Assembly: GCF_000413935.1 (NCBI RefSeq)
Contig: NZ_KE340379.1
Coordinates: forward strand, 514,595-578,594
DNA: 64,000 nucleotides
Source: Acinetobacter colistiniresistens
GTDB lineage: Bacteria; Pseudomonadota; Gammaproteobacteria; Pseudomonadales; Moraxellaceae
Reading direction: 5' to 3'
A program made the position numbers and the translations under genes. Of this stretch, positions 1 to 9,331 are shown piece after piece. Under the pieces are notes generated by a model. That model searched no databases. It saw nothing but the letters and a program-made list of their open reading frames with translations, and had not been told where the DNA came from. Each line of letters opens with the position of its first letter. Position 1 is the first letter of the stretch.

Positions 1-1593
1 GCTTGGAAATATACCTATTTAACCATGGCAGCAGTGATGGTTGTCGGTATTATCACGACCTTATGTGTACGTGAACCCCAAGTAAATCGTGTTTATAAGC
101 AGTATAAAACCACAGATTATTACCGTTTGGTGTTTGTATTTTTTATTGCCGTTGTGACTTTCGTGCTGAGCTATATCTATTCAGGTAATGTGACCGATGC
201 GATTGCGAAATCAGCAGCAATCAAAGACACTGCAACTTTGTTTGGTTTAGAAGCATTACGCTTTTTAACCGCAACTGCAATTGCATTATTGGCAGGTTTT
301 GGACTGGTCAAGATGGGGGTGGTTAACCAGCAAATGGCGAAAGAAACATGGGTCGCGCCGATTCTGGATTTCTTTAAACGCTATGGTGTAAAACTGGCTT
401 TAGTTTTATTGCTGTTGATTGGATTTTTCCGTATCTCTGACATTATTGCAGGGGTAATTTCCAATGTGTTCTACCAAGATCTGAACTTTAGTAAAGAGCA
501 GATTGCAGAAGCGGTTAAAATTTACGGTGTACTTTTTAGTCTGGTTGGTGGTTTCTTGGGTGGTTTGCTGGCACAGCGTATGAACATTATGAAATTGATG
601 TTCGTCGGTGCAGTTTTAGCTAGTTCAACCAATTTGATTTTTATCGGTCTAGTCAAATCGGGCAAGCCACTTGATCAGGTTGAAGTTCAGGTCGGAGATC
701 AGCACTATCAGGTACAGCCAGATGAAGTTGGGTATTGGAAGTTACAAGTACCGAACGAGGTTTTATTAAAAGCAAACCAAGTGCAGGTGAGTACTCAATA
801 TCAGAATCAGGCAGCGTCGCATATTCAGTTAGAAGTGCCATATCTCATTCATACGCAACAGCCTGAGATTCAAATATTGCCGATTAACAATGATGATCAA
901 TTAACACTCAAAGAACTTAAACAAAGTTTGGTGATTAAAGGTCAGCTCGCAGGGGTGAAAGCGGAAGAGTTAGATGCAGAACGTCCAGTGATTTTAAAGT
1001 TGGATGGACAGGAATTTACCGCAAAAATTGACCAAAAGGGCTTGTTTACAGGTGCTGTCGATGGAAAGTTATTACAGGCTTCTCCGACTAAAACACTCCA
1101 GGCTGTGGCGAACTTAAAAGTTCCTGCTGGACACGAAGTGTTGGCAACGCGACAATATCGTATTAATCCTGCTGCTCATGCGGATGTTTTAGATATTGAT
1201 ATCCAGCCGGTGGCTGTGATTGATCCAGGGCAGTCAGGAACTGTAGAGCTTTCTGGTAAAGTGATCAAAAGTTATAGCTCTTTATGGCTGTACCTTGCAA
1301 TTATTATTGATAATCTGGCTTCAGGTCTGGCGGGTGCTGCCTTTATTGCCTTTTTATCTAGTTTAACCAGCGTATCGTTTACTGCAGTTCAATATGCGAT
1401 TTTTAGTTCTCTGATGACGCTCACACCCAAGTTATTGGGTGGGTACTCAGGAACGATTGTCAGCAATATCGGTTATCCGAATTTCTTTTTAATGACGACT
1501 CTCATTGGAATTCCAATTTTATTCCTCGTGGTTTGGGTGGCGAAATTATTACGCGACCATGAAAACCGAACAACACAACAGACAGGTGAATAA
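1..1593 (+). CDS. ampG: AmpG-like muropeptide permease (MFS), 5' end outside window
   Basis: The reading frame is open from base 1; the first ATG at 25 is preceded in frame by AWKYTYLT, which matches the inside of an AmpG helix, so the true start lies upstream. The protein is a major-facilitator permease; AmpG brings anhydro-muropeptides from periplasm to cytoplasm for peptidoglycan recycling. Hydrophobic helices occupy roughly residues 1-15, 35-50, 75-97, 120-148, 165-210 and 420-510 of the part after the ATG. Between them lies about 200 residues of soluble, beta-rich sequence (nt 667-1270) resembling one or two Ig-like modules, absent from E. coli AmpG. gloA begins 2 bp after the stop, so the two are probably cotranscribed. 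Family assignment is fairly secure; AmpG rather than a sister MFS family is inferred. Confidence 0.75.
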   Translation, partial: AWKYTYLTMAAVMVVGIITTLCVREPQVNRVYKQYKTTDYYRLVFVFFIAVVTFVLSYIYSGNVTDAIAKSAAIKDTATLFGLEALRFLTATAIALLAGFGLVKMGVVNQQMAKETWVAPILDFFKRYGVKLALVLLLLIGFFRISDIIAGVISNVFYQDLNFSKEQIAEAVKIYGVLFSLVGGFLGGLLAQRMNIMKLMFVGAVLASSTNLIFIGLVKSGKPLDQVEVQVGDQHYQVQPDEVGYWKLQVPNEVLLKANQVQVSTQYQNQAASHIQLEVPYLIHTQQPEIQILPINNDDQLTLKELKQSLVIKGQLAGVKAEELDAERPVILKLDGQEFTAKIDQKGLFTGAVDGKLLQASPTKTLQAVANLKVPAGHEVLATRQYRINPAAHADVLDIDIQPVAVIDPGQSGTVELSGKVIKSYSSLWLYLAIIIDNLASGLAGAAFIAFLSSLTSVSFTAVQYAIFSSLMTLTPKLLGGYSGTIVSNIGYPNFFLMTTLIGIPILFLVVWVAKLLRDHENRTTQQTGE

Positions 1594-1595
1594 CT

Positions 1596-1997
1596 ATGCG
1601 CATGTTACATACGATGCTACGAGTAGGTAATTTAGAACAATCTTTAAAGTTCTACACTGAGGTGCTTGGTATGAAATTGCTACGCCAGCGTGATTATGAA
1701 GAAGGGCGTTTTACGCTAGCTTTTGTGGGTTATGGTGATGAAGAAAATAACACGGTACTTGAGTTAACCCATAACTGGGATACCGCGAGTTATGATCTCG
1801 GCAATGCTTATGGCCATATTGCGATTGGTGTGGAAGATGCTTATAAAGCATGTGAAGAAATCAAGGCACGTGGTGGTAAAGTCGTGCGTGAAGCAGGCCC
1901 AATGAAAGGTGGCGTTACGGTAATTGCTTTTGTCGAAGATCCTGATGGTTATAAAGTTGAATTGATTCAACAGGATCAAAACGCACGTAATAATTAA
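1596..1997 (+). CDS. gloA: Lactoylglutathione lyase (glyoxalase I)
   Basis: Glyoxalase I converts the hemithioacetal of methylglyoxal and glutathione to S-lactoylglutathione in the cytoplasm. At 133 residues it is the usual bacterial size and has one beta-alpha-beta-beta-beta repeat per half. All four metal ligands of the E. coli enzyme are at the same positions: His5, Glu56, His74 and Glu122, the last in the typical [10 protein letters not shown] ending. The ATG at 1596 follows the ampG-like stop by 2 bp, which suggests translational coupling. The next gene lies 137 bp downstream. Confidence 0.95.
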   Translation: MRMLHTMLRVGNLEQSLKFYTEVLGMKLLRQRDYEEGRFTLAFVGYGDEENNTVLELTHNWDTASYDLGNAYGHIAIGVEDAYKACEEIKARGGKVVREAGPMKGGVTVIAFVEDPDGYKVELIQQDQNARNN

Positions 1998-2134
1998 GCT
2001 TTGGTCTGGTCAGTCCAAGATTTCTGATCTAAAGCCCTAGCTTTATTTGTAGAGCCCAGTATGATGAGTCGATCAAATGGTCAACAACATCATATTGGGC
2101 TTTATAGTTATTCGTGAGTAGATAAGGATAGGTT

Positions 2135-3103
2135 ATGTTGAAGCTATTGGCAGTGGATCGCTTTACAATATTATTAATTGCGATGGTGGTACTGGCGACT
2201 TTTTTACCTGTCTCTGGGCAGGCTGCACATTATTTTAATATGCTGACCACGGTTGCGATTGCCGTATTGTTCTTTTTACATGGCGCCAAGTTATCACGTG
2301 AAGCTGTGATTGAAGGTATGCTGCATTGGAAAATGCATGCGCTCGTCTTTGCTTTTACTTTTCTAATTTTCCCAGCAATCGGATTGTTGGCGAAACCTGT
2401 GCTAGAACCACTTTTAGGGCAACAGTTATATTGGGGTTTTCTGTTTATGTGCTTCTTGCCATCTACAGTACAATCTTCGATTGCATTTACCTCGATGGCT
2501 AAAGGCAATGTGGCTGCTGCCGTTTGTAGCGCCTCTTTCTCTAATATTATCGGTATGTTCATTACCCCGATTTTGGTGAGCTACTTCATTTTAGGACAAA
2601 GCCAACATGGTTTTGATCCGACTAAATCTATTATCCAGATTACATTGCTACTGCTGGTGCCTTTTGTTCTGGGGCAGTTGCTGCGTCCTTATGTGTTTCC
2701 TTATATGGTTAAAGTCCCAAGTGTCGTTAAAGCGTTTGATCAGGGGTCGATCTTAATGGTGGTATATGGCGCGTTTAGTAGTGCTGTAATTGCAGGACTT
2801 TGGCATCAGGTCAGTGGTCTAACTTTATTATATCTGGTGCTGGCATGTTCGGTGCTGTTAACGATCGTCATGCTATTGGCTTTGTATTTACCAAAGTGGT
2901 TGGGCTTTAATCGTGCCGATCAAGTCACGATTTTCTTTTGTAGCTCAAAAAAAACCTTGGCGAGTGGCGTGCCAATGGCACAGATTCTGTTTATTGGACA
3001 ACCCCTAGGTATGATTGTGTTGCCAATTATGATTTTTCACCAAATTCAGTTGATGGTGTGTGGCATGATTGCGAACCATTGGTCAAAATCAAAACAGGAA
3101 TAG
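2135..3103 (+). CDS. SBF-like (bile acid:sodium symporter family) membrane transporter
   Basis: A 322-residue integral membrane protein with about nine or ten hydrophobic segments spread over its whole length. The pattern, including the LFFLHGAKLSRE stretch near residue 50, the PSTVQSSIAFTSMAKGN loop near 110 and FFCSSKKTLASGVP near 270, fits the SBF-like family that includes E. coli YfeH. The loop around residue 110 corresponds to the unwound helix region that binds substrate in this fold. The transported compound is unknown; a sodium-coupled organic anion is the family expectation. It starts 137 bp after gloA behind GATAAGGATAGG, a reasonable ribosome site, and seems to be a single gene. 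Confidence 0.8.
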   Translation: MLKLLAVDRFTILLIAMVVLATFLPVSGQAAHYFNMLTTVAIAVLFFLHGAKLSREAVIEGMLHWKMHALVFAFTFLIFPAIGLLAKPVLEPLLGQQLYWGFLFMCFLPSTVQSSIAFTSMAKGNVAAAVCSASFSNIIGMFITPILVSYFILGQSQHGFDPTKSIIQITLLLLVPFVLGQLLRPYVFPYMVKVPSVVKAFDQGSILMVVYGAFSSAVIAGLWHQVSGLTLLYLVLACSVLLTIVMLLALYLPKWLGFNRADQVTIFFCSSKKTLASGVPMAQILFIGQPLGMIVLPIMIFHQIQLMVCGMIANHWSKSKQE

Positions 3104-3133
3104 TTCGCAAAATTGAATTTTTTGGCGTATAAT
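3104..3133 (+). promoter_or_regulatory. Candidate rpmE promoter
   Basis: A perfect TATAAT is at 3128-3133, with TTCGCA (4 of 6 to consensus) at 3104-3109 and an 18-bp spacer. It would produce a leader of about 160 nt before the rpmE start at 3303. That is long enough for leader-mediated control of L31 synthesis, though no specific structure was established. Confidence 0.5.
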
Positions 3134-3302
3134 AGTCGCCACTTGTTGGCTTTGCTCTGACCGTTAGAGTCTCGGTGAGTCAAAAGAAATGGTCTGTTGT
3201 GGTGTTGATCTGCAAGTGTGAAAACACTTTGCTTTCCTCAGATTGAGAGTGATCAATTGCGATAACAGCTTAAGCCTTTCTTACTTAATAGGAGCATCGA
3301 CC

Positions 3303-3527
3303 ATGCGCGCCGATATTCACCCTAAATACGAAAACTTAGTTGCTACTTGTTCATGTGGTAACGTAATCGAAACTCGTTCTGCTCTTGGTAAAGAAACAAT
3401 TTACCTTGACGTATGTTCAGCTTGCCACCCATTCTATACTGGTAAACAAAAGAATGTGGATACAGGCGGCCGTATCGACAAATTCAAACAACGTTTCTCT
3501 GGTATGTCACGTTCTATCAAACGTTAA
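3303..3527 (+). CDS. rpmE: 50S ribosomal protein L31 (zinc-binding form)
   Basis: A 74-residue protein starting MRADIHPKY, a component of the large ribosomal subunit at the intersubunit bridge. The zinc ligands of the C+ form are present: Cys16, Cys18, Cys38 and Cys41. The start at 3303 was chosen over an upstream in-frame start at 3243 because AGGAGC sits about 6 bp before it and the L31 family begins here. It is a single gene with its own promoter and a strong terminator right after the stop. Confidence 0.97.
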   Translation: MRADIHPKYENLVATCSCGNVIETRSALGKETIYLDVCSACHPFYTGKQKNVDTGGRIDKFKQRFSGMSRSIKR

Positions 3528-3540
3528 TATCAAGAAAGAA

Positions 3541-3567
3541 AAAAACGGGCAATATGCCCGTTTTTTT
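3541..3567 (+). terminator. Intrinsic terminator of rpmE
   Basis: The stem ACGGGC / GCCCGT with a short AATAT loop is followed by seven T. The preceding A-run makes it function in the opposite direction as well, for the convergent FimX-like gene. Confidence 0.9.
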
Positions 3568-3616
3568 GTGACTATATTTTTATTAATAATGTATATAGTC
3601 TGCGATGTGCAAGACC

Positions 3617-5710
3617 TTATTGGTCTTGTACATCGGTTAAACGATCAAGTTTCTTCTGGAAATAGTTACCTTGCAAGAAGCGAGCCTCAACATTCCATGC
3701 ATTTGCGAATAAATTCATATCATTCAGTTCCATCAAGAAAATTTCCACAGGTTTTTGACCGATAAAATGTAGGATTTTCTCTTGTAAGGTTGCAATGTCT
3801 TTATCTGAACTCAGCATTTTGGTGAGTTTGCTATGTAAGTTGAGATACTGGGTATCAATTTGCTGCAGCATGCTGTCGCTGTACAGCGAGTCGCCAAAAC
3901 CACGAATTGAAATTTCGGCGCCATGTTGGCGTAGTAAGGCAATCTGTGGCTGTGCTTGAGAAAGATTCTGTTGGAGCGCCTGCTCTGAGAATTGCAAGAT
4001 CAGTGGATGTGCTTGTTTACTACCAATAATGGTGAGTAGTTTTGCAACCAGCTCAGGCAACTGCTTATCATTTAATAGTACCTGATGATTTAGGTTAACA
4101 ATCAGTTTTGCCTTAGGGTATTGGGTAATAAAATTGTGCAATTGTTTGCATGCTTCAACCAAAACCCAACGATCAAGTTGAACAGAGAGTTCGGTATCAT
4201 CTTTAAGATCAGCCAGATCACTTAAATCTTGCCATTGATTGTTATAGATAAAGCCACCAGAAACTTCATAAGTATGCGTGTGCTGATCTTGTTTATCATA
4301 AAGCTGCTGATATTTAAGGTGGATATCACCCGCATCCAGTTTTTGTTTAAGCTCTTGTAGCAAGCTTAACTGGACTTTTGTTGGAATATGTTCGGTCGTC
4401 AAACCAATATCAGTATCAATTTTTGGACTGTTGAATACGGGTAAAGCTGCAGAGAATGCTTTGCTGAGAACTTGCTCAAAAACAGCCTCATCTGGAATGG
4501 CTTGTGCAAGTTCGCAATACCCTAATTTAAGGTGTAAAGGGAAGGTGTAATTTGCTGTTGCCAAAAGTTGGGGTTTTTGCAAGCTATTTAAACCGATCAG
4601 CAGTGAATTTAAAACATTCTTGGATTCAGCTTGAAATAATGCAACGAAGAGTGTGCTATCGACTTGATAGACAGGAACACTCACTTGTTCTTTGATAAAG
4701 TTTTGGATATTAGCAAAATATGCTTTTGTTCCGCGCCAATCATTTTGGAAAACTTCATTTGGGCAGCTAGTGAGACTAAATAGCACAATGGCATTGGCAT
4801 TGGCTGGATGATTGGTCAGTTGTCGATTGAGCTGTTGTAAAGCTGTGCCTAGAGTCGAGACTTTTTCGGATGAAACAGTCGCTGCTGGCGGTTGAGCTAT
4901 CACCTGAGCAGATGTAGGACACTCAATATTGAGTTGAATTTCCTCTTCATTGCCTGAAGGCAGAAACTCTAGGTGTAATGGATTATTCTTTACGGTTGAG
5001 TTTTGAGTACGAAGTTCAAATCGGCCTTGCTCAAATTGCCCTTGAGAGATCTTTTTAAAGCGGAGCTTAAATTGCCCTAAATCCTCGGGTTGTAACACGT
5101 CAAGAATTGGCAAGCCAATCAATTCATCCGCATTGCTAAAACCAAATAGGTTGGCATATTCAGTATTGGCACTGAGATGAATGCCTTCCTGTAAAATGGC
5201 AACAGCTTTATGTGTCTCTGCAACCAAAGATTGTGCTTGGGATTGAGCGACTTCCAGTTCATTGAGCAAGCGGTGCTCGGCCTGTACCAAGCGACTATAA
5301 GACAGGGCGCGGATCATGTTGATATAAAACGTTTCAGGCGTTTTAAAATTCACTACATCATAGATACCTTTATGAATATAGCCCTGGTATTGATCTGCAT
5401 TGAAGTCATCAGGTTCTAATAGTAGAACAGGTAAACTTGGTTGGGATGAAGCCTGTATTAAGGAAAGCGTTTGTTCGATTTTTAGGTCATAGGCACGACC
5501 AAAAATCACAATATCCCAAGGTAAATTAAGCTGCTTTTCAAATGTTTTAAGATCATCTAACAAAGTGGCTTTAATTTGATGATCTTGTGCTTTAAAAATT
5601 GCCGCAATTTGATTATATCGAAGCTGATTGTCGTCAATAATCAGTAAGCGTGTTTCAGTGCGTTTTAGTTTTTTAGAGAGTAAAGAATTTCTCACTTCAA
5701 TGCTTCCCAT
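3617..5710 (-). CDS. FimX-like protein: receiver, PAS, degenerate GGDEF and EAL domains
   Basis: The 697-residue protein has a receiver-like domain (about 19-135, RLLIIDDNQ at its start), a PAS domain (about 165-265), a GGDEF-like region (about 305-425) and an EAL-like region (about 450-690). Size and order match Pseudomonas FimX, a c-di-GMP receptor that controls type IV pilus assembly. The cyclase signature is lost (VDST where GGDEF should be). The EAL triad is replaced by EVSGG, and the downstream DDFG-type motif reads GFGD. It is therefore probably a sensor rather than an enzyme. The start overlaps the PilZ-type gene upstream by 19 bp, so the two are translated together. Domain calls are by eye; FimX orthology is an inference. 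Confidence 0.75.
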   Translation of the reverse strand: MGSIEVRNSLLSKKLKRTETRLLIIDDNQLRYNQIAAIFKAQDHQIKATLLDDLKTFEKQLNLPWDIVIFGRAYDLKIEQTLSLIQASSQPSLPVLLLEPDDFNADQYQGYIHKGIYDVVNFKTPETFYINMIRALSYSRLVQAEHRLLNELEVAQSQAQSLVAETHKAVAILQEGIHLSANTEYANLFGFSNADELIGLPILDVLQPEDLGQFKLRFKKISQGQFEQGRFELRTQNSTVKNNPLHLEFLPSGNEEEIQLNIECPTSAQVIAQPPAATVSSEKVSTLGTALQQLNRQLTNHPANANAIVLFSLTSCPNEVFQNDWRGTKAYFANIQNFIKEQVSVPVYQVDSTLFVALFQAESKNVLNSLLIGLNSLQKPQLLATANYTFPLHLKLGYCELAQAIPDEAVFEQVLSKAFSAALPVFNSPKIDTDIGLTTEHIPTKVQLSLLQELKQKLDAGDIHLKYQQLYDKQDQHTHTYEVSGGFIYNNQWQDLSDLADLKDDTELSVQLDRWVLVEACKQLHNFITQYPKAKLIVNLNHQVLLNDKQLPELVAKLLTIIGSKQAHPLILQFSEQALQQNLSQAQPQIALLRQHGAEISIRGFGDSLYSDSMLQQIDTQYLNLHSKLTKMLSSDKDIATLQEKILHFIGQKPVEIFLMELNDMNLFANAWNVEARFLQGNYFQKKLDRLTDVQDQ

Positions 5711-7446
5711 AAATCTTGATCAATTGTGTCCATATTTTTTTGAGCCATATATTTTTGCAGAACAGGGAGTTCTTCTTCATTTAGTAGTTCAAACTCAAAT
5801 TGAACAAAACTCTGGGTAATTAATTGTGCGTTTAATAAATACACTTTGACTTCCTCTTTCCCCAATCTTAAATGAATAGCTTGGTGTTCTCTAAAAATTT
5901 GTGAACCCGGTAAAATTAATGTAGTTTTTGTTTCATCCAGATTTTGATTTTTTAATAAAAGTGTTGGATGATAATTGCTGATATGTCGATCTGCTTGTAA
6001 ACGAACTGCACAAGGGAAAATCTCCTGTGCCAATACTTCCAAACCGAGTTCTAAACTTTTTTCGGTTGATTGTTTGAGCCAACGAATTACTCCTCCGCGC
6101 CAATGCCCATGTGATGTTTCTTTAACTAAAATATATTCGCCTGTTCTAAGATTCTTTGGTGCTTCTCCAGACCATTTAATACGGTAACCATTGACGCTGA
6201 TATCCAGAATGTCAGCCTGATATACCGCTTTACTTTCCCGGCTTAGGCGTTGAATTGCTGACTCTTGGTTATCTGAAGTGCTTTTTTTGTCCCAAGCGGA
6301 CATAAACTTCGATTCATTTTGCAGACCGTAACTATGGTCTAGCAATAAGGTTTCCGAAAAGTTTTTGGCTTTGGAAAGATAAAAGTGAGCGGTAAGCAAA
6401 CCAAAACAGATATGCAGTTGCGCGGAATACTCATAACGTTCATGACGGCGTTCCGCGGTTGTGCCTAAGATGGTTTGCACATGAAATTTAAGCGCAGGGG
6501 TCAAATAAATTTTTTCATTCTTGGAAATGTATTCCGCATTTTTATGCAGTGTCGCCGTGACATGATCCAAAAGGCTATGGGTACTGATAAATATATTTGG
6601 ATTAAAGCCTGAGCTTTGCTTTTTATTATAAATTGGTGGATGGTCTTTCGTGGTATCTACGACATATTTGGTTAAATCTGTTTCTTTAGATAGCACTTGA
6701 ACCATTTTAGCCCAGTCAAAACTACACTGGAACAGAGCCTGGATTTCAGATTGACGGATTTGATTGGTATTAAAAATATCCATCAAAATTAATTGGGCGT
6801 AGGCTTGGCTAATGTTGCTAATAGCGCTTGGTTTACCCTGAGCTTGATCGAGGTTGGTATGCTGGTATTTATGCATGACTGCTGCATCATAGAGCTGATG
6901 TGCAATTAACCATTGTCCTGCAACAGGCTCGCTATACAACATATGTTGTTGATAGAGTAGTTGTGTTAGTTGTTGCAAGGATTGAAAGGTTGCAAGTGTT
7001 CTTGCCGTTTGCAGGTTCTTCTTTTGATTTAGAGCAAAAATAGAAAACTTTTGTTGATCGAGTTGATCGTTACTACGGCGTACGATATTGATATAAATAG
7101 CAGCAAAGTAACAACGCAATAACATCGCCAATTCGATGATGTGCTCATTGCGATCTGAACTGATCACACCTTGATTGAAAAAGTTTTTTTCCAGGCTGCC
7201 CAGAACGTTTTCAATGGTCGGATGTAGAACCTGTACTAAATCAAATCGCAAGGTTTCAGAACATTCTAATTCACTAAGTTCTAATAAGGCAGCAAATAAC
7301 GCCTTCGAGGTATCACCTAACTGCATAATTGACAGGTTTGAGATCCATTCATTCAGACTTTTTGAATTGGTATCGCAAAAACTCAGTTTGTCTCGTCTTA
7401 AGACCGTTGGAATTTGAAAAATATCCGAAAAAGCATTATTCATCAT
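5692..7446 (-). CDS. PilZ-domain protein upstream of the FimX-like gene
   Basis: I chose the ATG at 7446 (start MMNNAFSDIF). An in-frame start at 7521 also exists but would overlap epmB by 62 bp and add a basic, unlikely N-terminus. The protein is about 584 residues and mainly helical over its first 400. Near the C-terminus, about 110-190 residues from the end, is a PilZ-like segment with QRLSR followed by DISVNGYRI, resembling the RxxxR and D/NxSxxG signatures that bind c-di-GMP. A PilZ protein translationally coupled to a FimX-like one suggests a common role in c-di-GMP-dependent surface motility. Its N-terminal two thirds match nothing I recognise. Confidence 0.7.
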   Translation of the reverse strand: MMNNAFSDIFQIPTVLRRDKLSFCDTNSKSLNEWISNLSIMQLGDTSKALFAALLELSELECSETLRFDLVQVLHPTIENVLGSLEKNFFNQGVISSDRNEHIIELAMLLRCYFAAIYINIVRRSNDQLDQQKFSIFALNQKKNLQTARTLATFQSLQQLTQLLYQQHMLYSEPVAGQWLIAHQLYDAAVMHKYQHTNLDQAQGKPSAISNISQAYAQLILMDIFNTNQIRQSEIQALFQCSFDWAKMVQVLSKETDLTKYVVDTTKDHPPIYNKKQSSGFNPNIFISTHSLLDHVTATLHKNAEYISKNEKIYLTPALKFHVQTILGTTAERRHERYEYSAQLHICFGLLTAHFYLSKAKNFSETLLLDHSYGLQNESKFMSAWDKKSTSDNQESAIQRLSRESKAVYQADILDISVNGYRIKWSGEAPKNLRTGEYILVKETSHGHWRGGVIRWLKQSTEKSLELGLEVLAQEIFPCAVRLQADRHISNYHPTLLLKNQNLDETKTTLILPGSQIFREHQAIHLRLGKEEVKVYLLNAQLITQSFVQFEFELLNEEELPVLQKYMAQKNMDTIDQDLWEALK

Positions 7447-7459
7447 TGTGTAATCAATC

Positions 7460-8476
7460 TCAGAACGTTTGAACCCCAAAAAGCGGTGTTTTATTTTTTT
7501 CGCCCGCAATTTCCCTGACAAGTTTAGGAACTAAATATCCAGGTAAACTCGCTAATACATCACTGTATATCTGATCTATCTCTGAAGATCTTAAATCAAA
7601 ATGCTGAGCACCTTTGACTTTATCTAAAACATGAAGGTAATAGGGCATTACTCGTGCTTCAAATAAACGGAGACTCAAGGCATTGAGCGTTTCTGCAGAA
7701 TCATTCACACCTTTGAGTAGAACCGCTTGATTCAGCACGGTTATATGGTGAAGTGATAACTGCAATAACTTCGAACAGGTGAAATCATCGAGTTCAGCTG
7801 CGTGATTTGAGTGTACCACTACTACAATGCGCAGCCTACTGTTTTTTAATATAGAAATCAGCTCTTCATCAATACGATTCGGGATCACAATCGGAACGCG
7901 TGAATGAATTCTCAATATCTTAATCTGAGGGAGAGATGCTAGACGTTCTAGCCACAAAGAAATTTTTCGATTATTGAGCGTCAGTGGATCACCGCCACTT
8001 AAAATCACCTCATTGATTTGTGGATTTTGCTCAATATATTGCTTGATGTTGATCCAGTCGTCATTTTTAGGAAGGTTGTCCTGATATGGAAAATGACGGC
8101 GGAAACAATAACGGCAGTGAATTGCACATGCACCGGTTAAAGTCAGTAAAAAACGCGATTGATACTTGTGTAAAACCCCAGCCATTTGATTGGCCGCTTC
8201 TTCGCCGAGCGGGTCGGTGACAAATTCGGGATGTTGTTCCAGTTCCAGATGGTGTGGTAATACTTGTAGCAATAAAGGGTCAAGCGGATCGCCAATGCTC
8301 ATTTTTCCGACGAATGCACGCGGGACGCGCAATTTAAACTGTTCAGAGGCGAGGATTGCACCTGATAATAGCTGATCGGTAGATAACTCAAGCAGATTTA
8401 ACAGCTCTAAAGGATCGGTAATTAGATCACTGAGTTGTGATTGCCAGTTTTGCTCTTGATGTAAATAGTTTATCAT
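7460..8476 (-). CDS. epmB: EF-P beta-lysylation protein EpmB (lysine 2,3-aminomutase-like radical SAM)
   Basis: EpmB isomerises (S)-alpha-lysine to (R)-beta-lysine, which EpmA attaches to Lys34 of elongation factor P. The radical-SAM cluster motif CxxxCxxC is at Cys117, Cys121 and Cys124 (CAIHCRYCFRRHFPY). The body LSGGDPLTLNN and the HSRVPIVIPNRI segment are typical of aminomutases. I start at the ATG at 8476 (MINYLHQEQNW), because E. coli EpmB aligns from there; a GTG at 8506 is possible. It is divergent from efp, its target, with about 90 bp between the starts. EpmA is not in the window. Confidence 0.93.
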   Translation of the reverse strand: MINYLHQEQNWQSQLSDLITDPLELLNLLELSTDQLLSGAILASEQFKLRVPRAFVGKMSIGDPLDPLLLQVLPHHLELEQHPEFVTDPLGEEAANQMAGVLHKYQSRFLLTLTGACAIHCRYCFRRHFPYQDNLPKNDDWINIKQYIEQNPQINEVILSGGDPLTLNNRKISLWLERLASLPQIKILRIHSRVPIVIPNRIDEELISILKNSRLRIVVVVHSNHAAELDDFTCSKLLQLSLHHITVLNQAVLLKGVNDSAETLNALSLRLFEARVMPYYLHVLDKVKGAQHFDLRSSEIDQIYSDVLASLPGYLVPKLVREIAGEKNKTPLFGVQTF

Positions 8477-8565
8477 GCCATACGTTAAAAATAGTGTTAG
8501 TGTCACACCTGTGCGTGTAGTCTAACATTAATAGATTTGAGTTTTAAGTTTGGAGTGCGCCTTTC

Positions 8566-9135
8566 ATGGCCTATTATTCTACAAATGATTTTAAAGCAGG
8601 CCTTAAGGTTATGCTTGATGGCAACCCATGTTCAATCATGGAAAATGAATATGTAAAACCAGGTAAGGGTCAAGCATTTAACCGTGTGAAATTACGTAAC
8701 CTTCGCTCTGGTAAAGTATTAGAAAAAACTTTCAAATCAGGTGACTCTTTAGAAGCAGCTGATATTGTAGAAGTAGAAATGGATTACCTCTACAACGATG
8801 GCGAAATGTGGAACTTCATGGATCCTGTATCTTTCGAGCAAATCGCTGCTGATAAAACAGCAATGGGTGATGCTTCGAAATGGTTAAAAGACGATTCTAA
8901 TGAAAAATGTACGATCATGTTATTCAATGGCGTACCTTTGACTGTAAGCCCACCGAACTTCGTTGTGCTCAAAATTGTTGAAACTGATCCAGGTGTTCGT
9001 GGTGATACTTCTGGCGGTGGCGGTAAGCCTGCGAAACTTGAAACAGGTGCTGTAGTCCGTGTTCCATTATTCGTACAGCAAGAAGAAAGTGTTCGTGTAG
9101 ACACGCGTACGGGTGATTACCTAGAGCGTGCATAA
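8566..9135 (+). CDS. efp: Translation elongation factor P
   Basis: EF-P rescues ribosomes stalled at polyproline. The 189-residue protein has the standard three-domain length, and the modified lysine is Lys34 in the KPGKGQAF loop. That agrees with the lysylation enzyme encoded divergently next door. The C-terminal domain ends with [14 protein letters not shown]. It is a single gene ending at a strong terminator. Confidence 0.98.
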   Translation: MAYYSTNDFKAGLKVMLDGNPCSIMENEYVKPGKGQAFNRVKLRNLRSGKVLEKTFKSGDSLEAADIVEVEMDYLYNDGEMWNFMDPVSFEQIAADKTAMGDASKWLKDDSNEKCTIMLFNGVPLTVSPPNFVVLKIVETDPGVRGDTSGGGGKPAKLETGAVVRVPLFVQQEESVRVDTRTGDYLERA

Positions 9136-9177
9136 TTGTGAATGAGTGGCAGAGCTACTCAAGACATACAATTATCG

Positions 9178-9208
9178 AAGGGATGATTAAACAATCATCC
9201 CTTTTTTT
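9178..9208 (+). terminator. Intrinsic terminator of efp
   Basis: An 11-bp perfect stem AAGGGATGATT / AATCATCCCTT with a 4-nt loop is followed by a T-run. Confidence 0.92.
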
Positions 9209-9331
9209 ATGCCAAAGTATTAGATAAATAATTGAAGCTAGAAGGTAAACTTACAAAGATATTTCTTCTACAGAAAATATGGAAAGGGAAATCTAAATAA
9301 CCACGCGTTATGTATTTGAGAGGTTTTTTGA

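Noticed and set aside
653..841. Minus-strand frame of 62 codons inside the AmpG-like gene, and many similar antisense frames
   Set aside because: They lie opposite well-supported genes, lack ribosome sites and have no recognisable protein features.
3134..3302. rpmE leader as a known riboswitch
   Set aside because: No match to a riboswitch class could be recognised; only the length is suggestive.
3385..3765. 126-codon plus-strand frame overlapping rpmE and its terminator
   Set aside because: It runs out of frame through rpmE and across a strong terminator into the convergent gene; not a real gene.
8790..9104. 104-codon frame antisense to efp
   Set aside because: A shadow of the strongly biased efp codon use.
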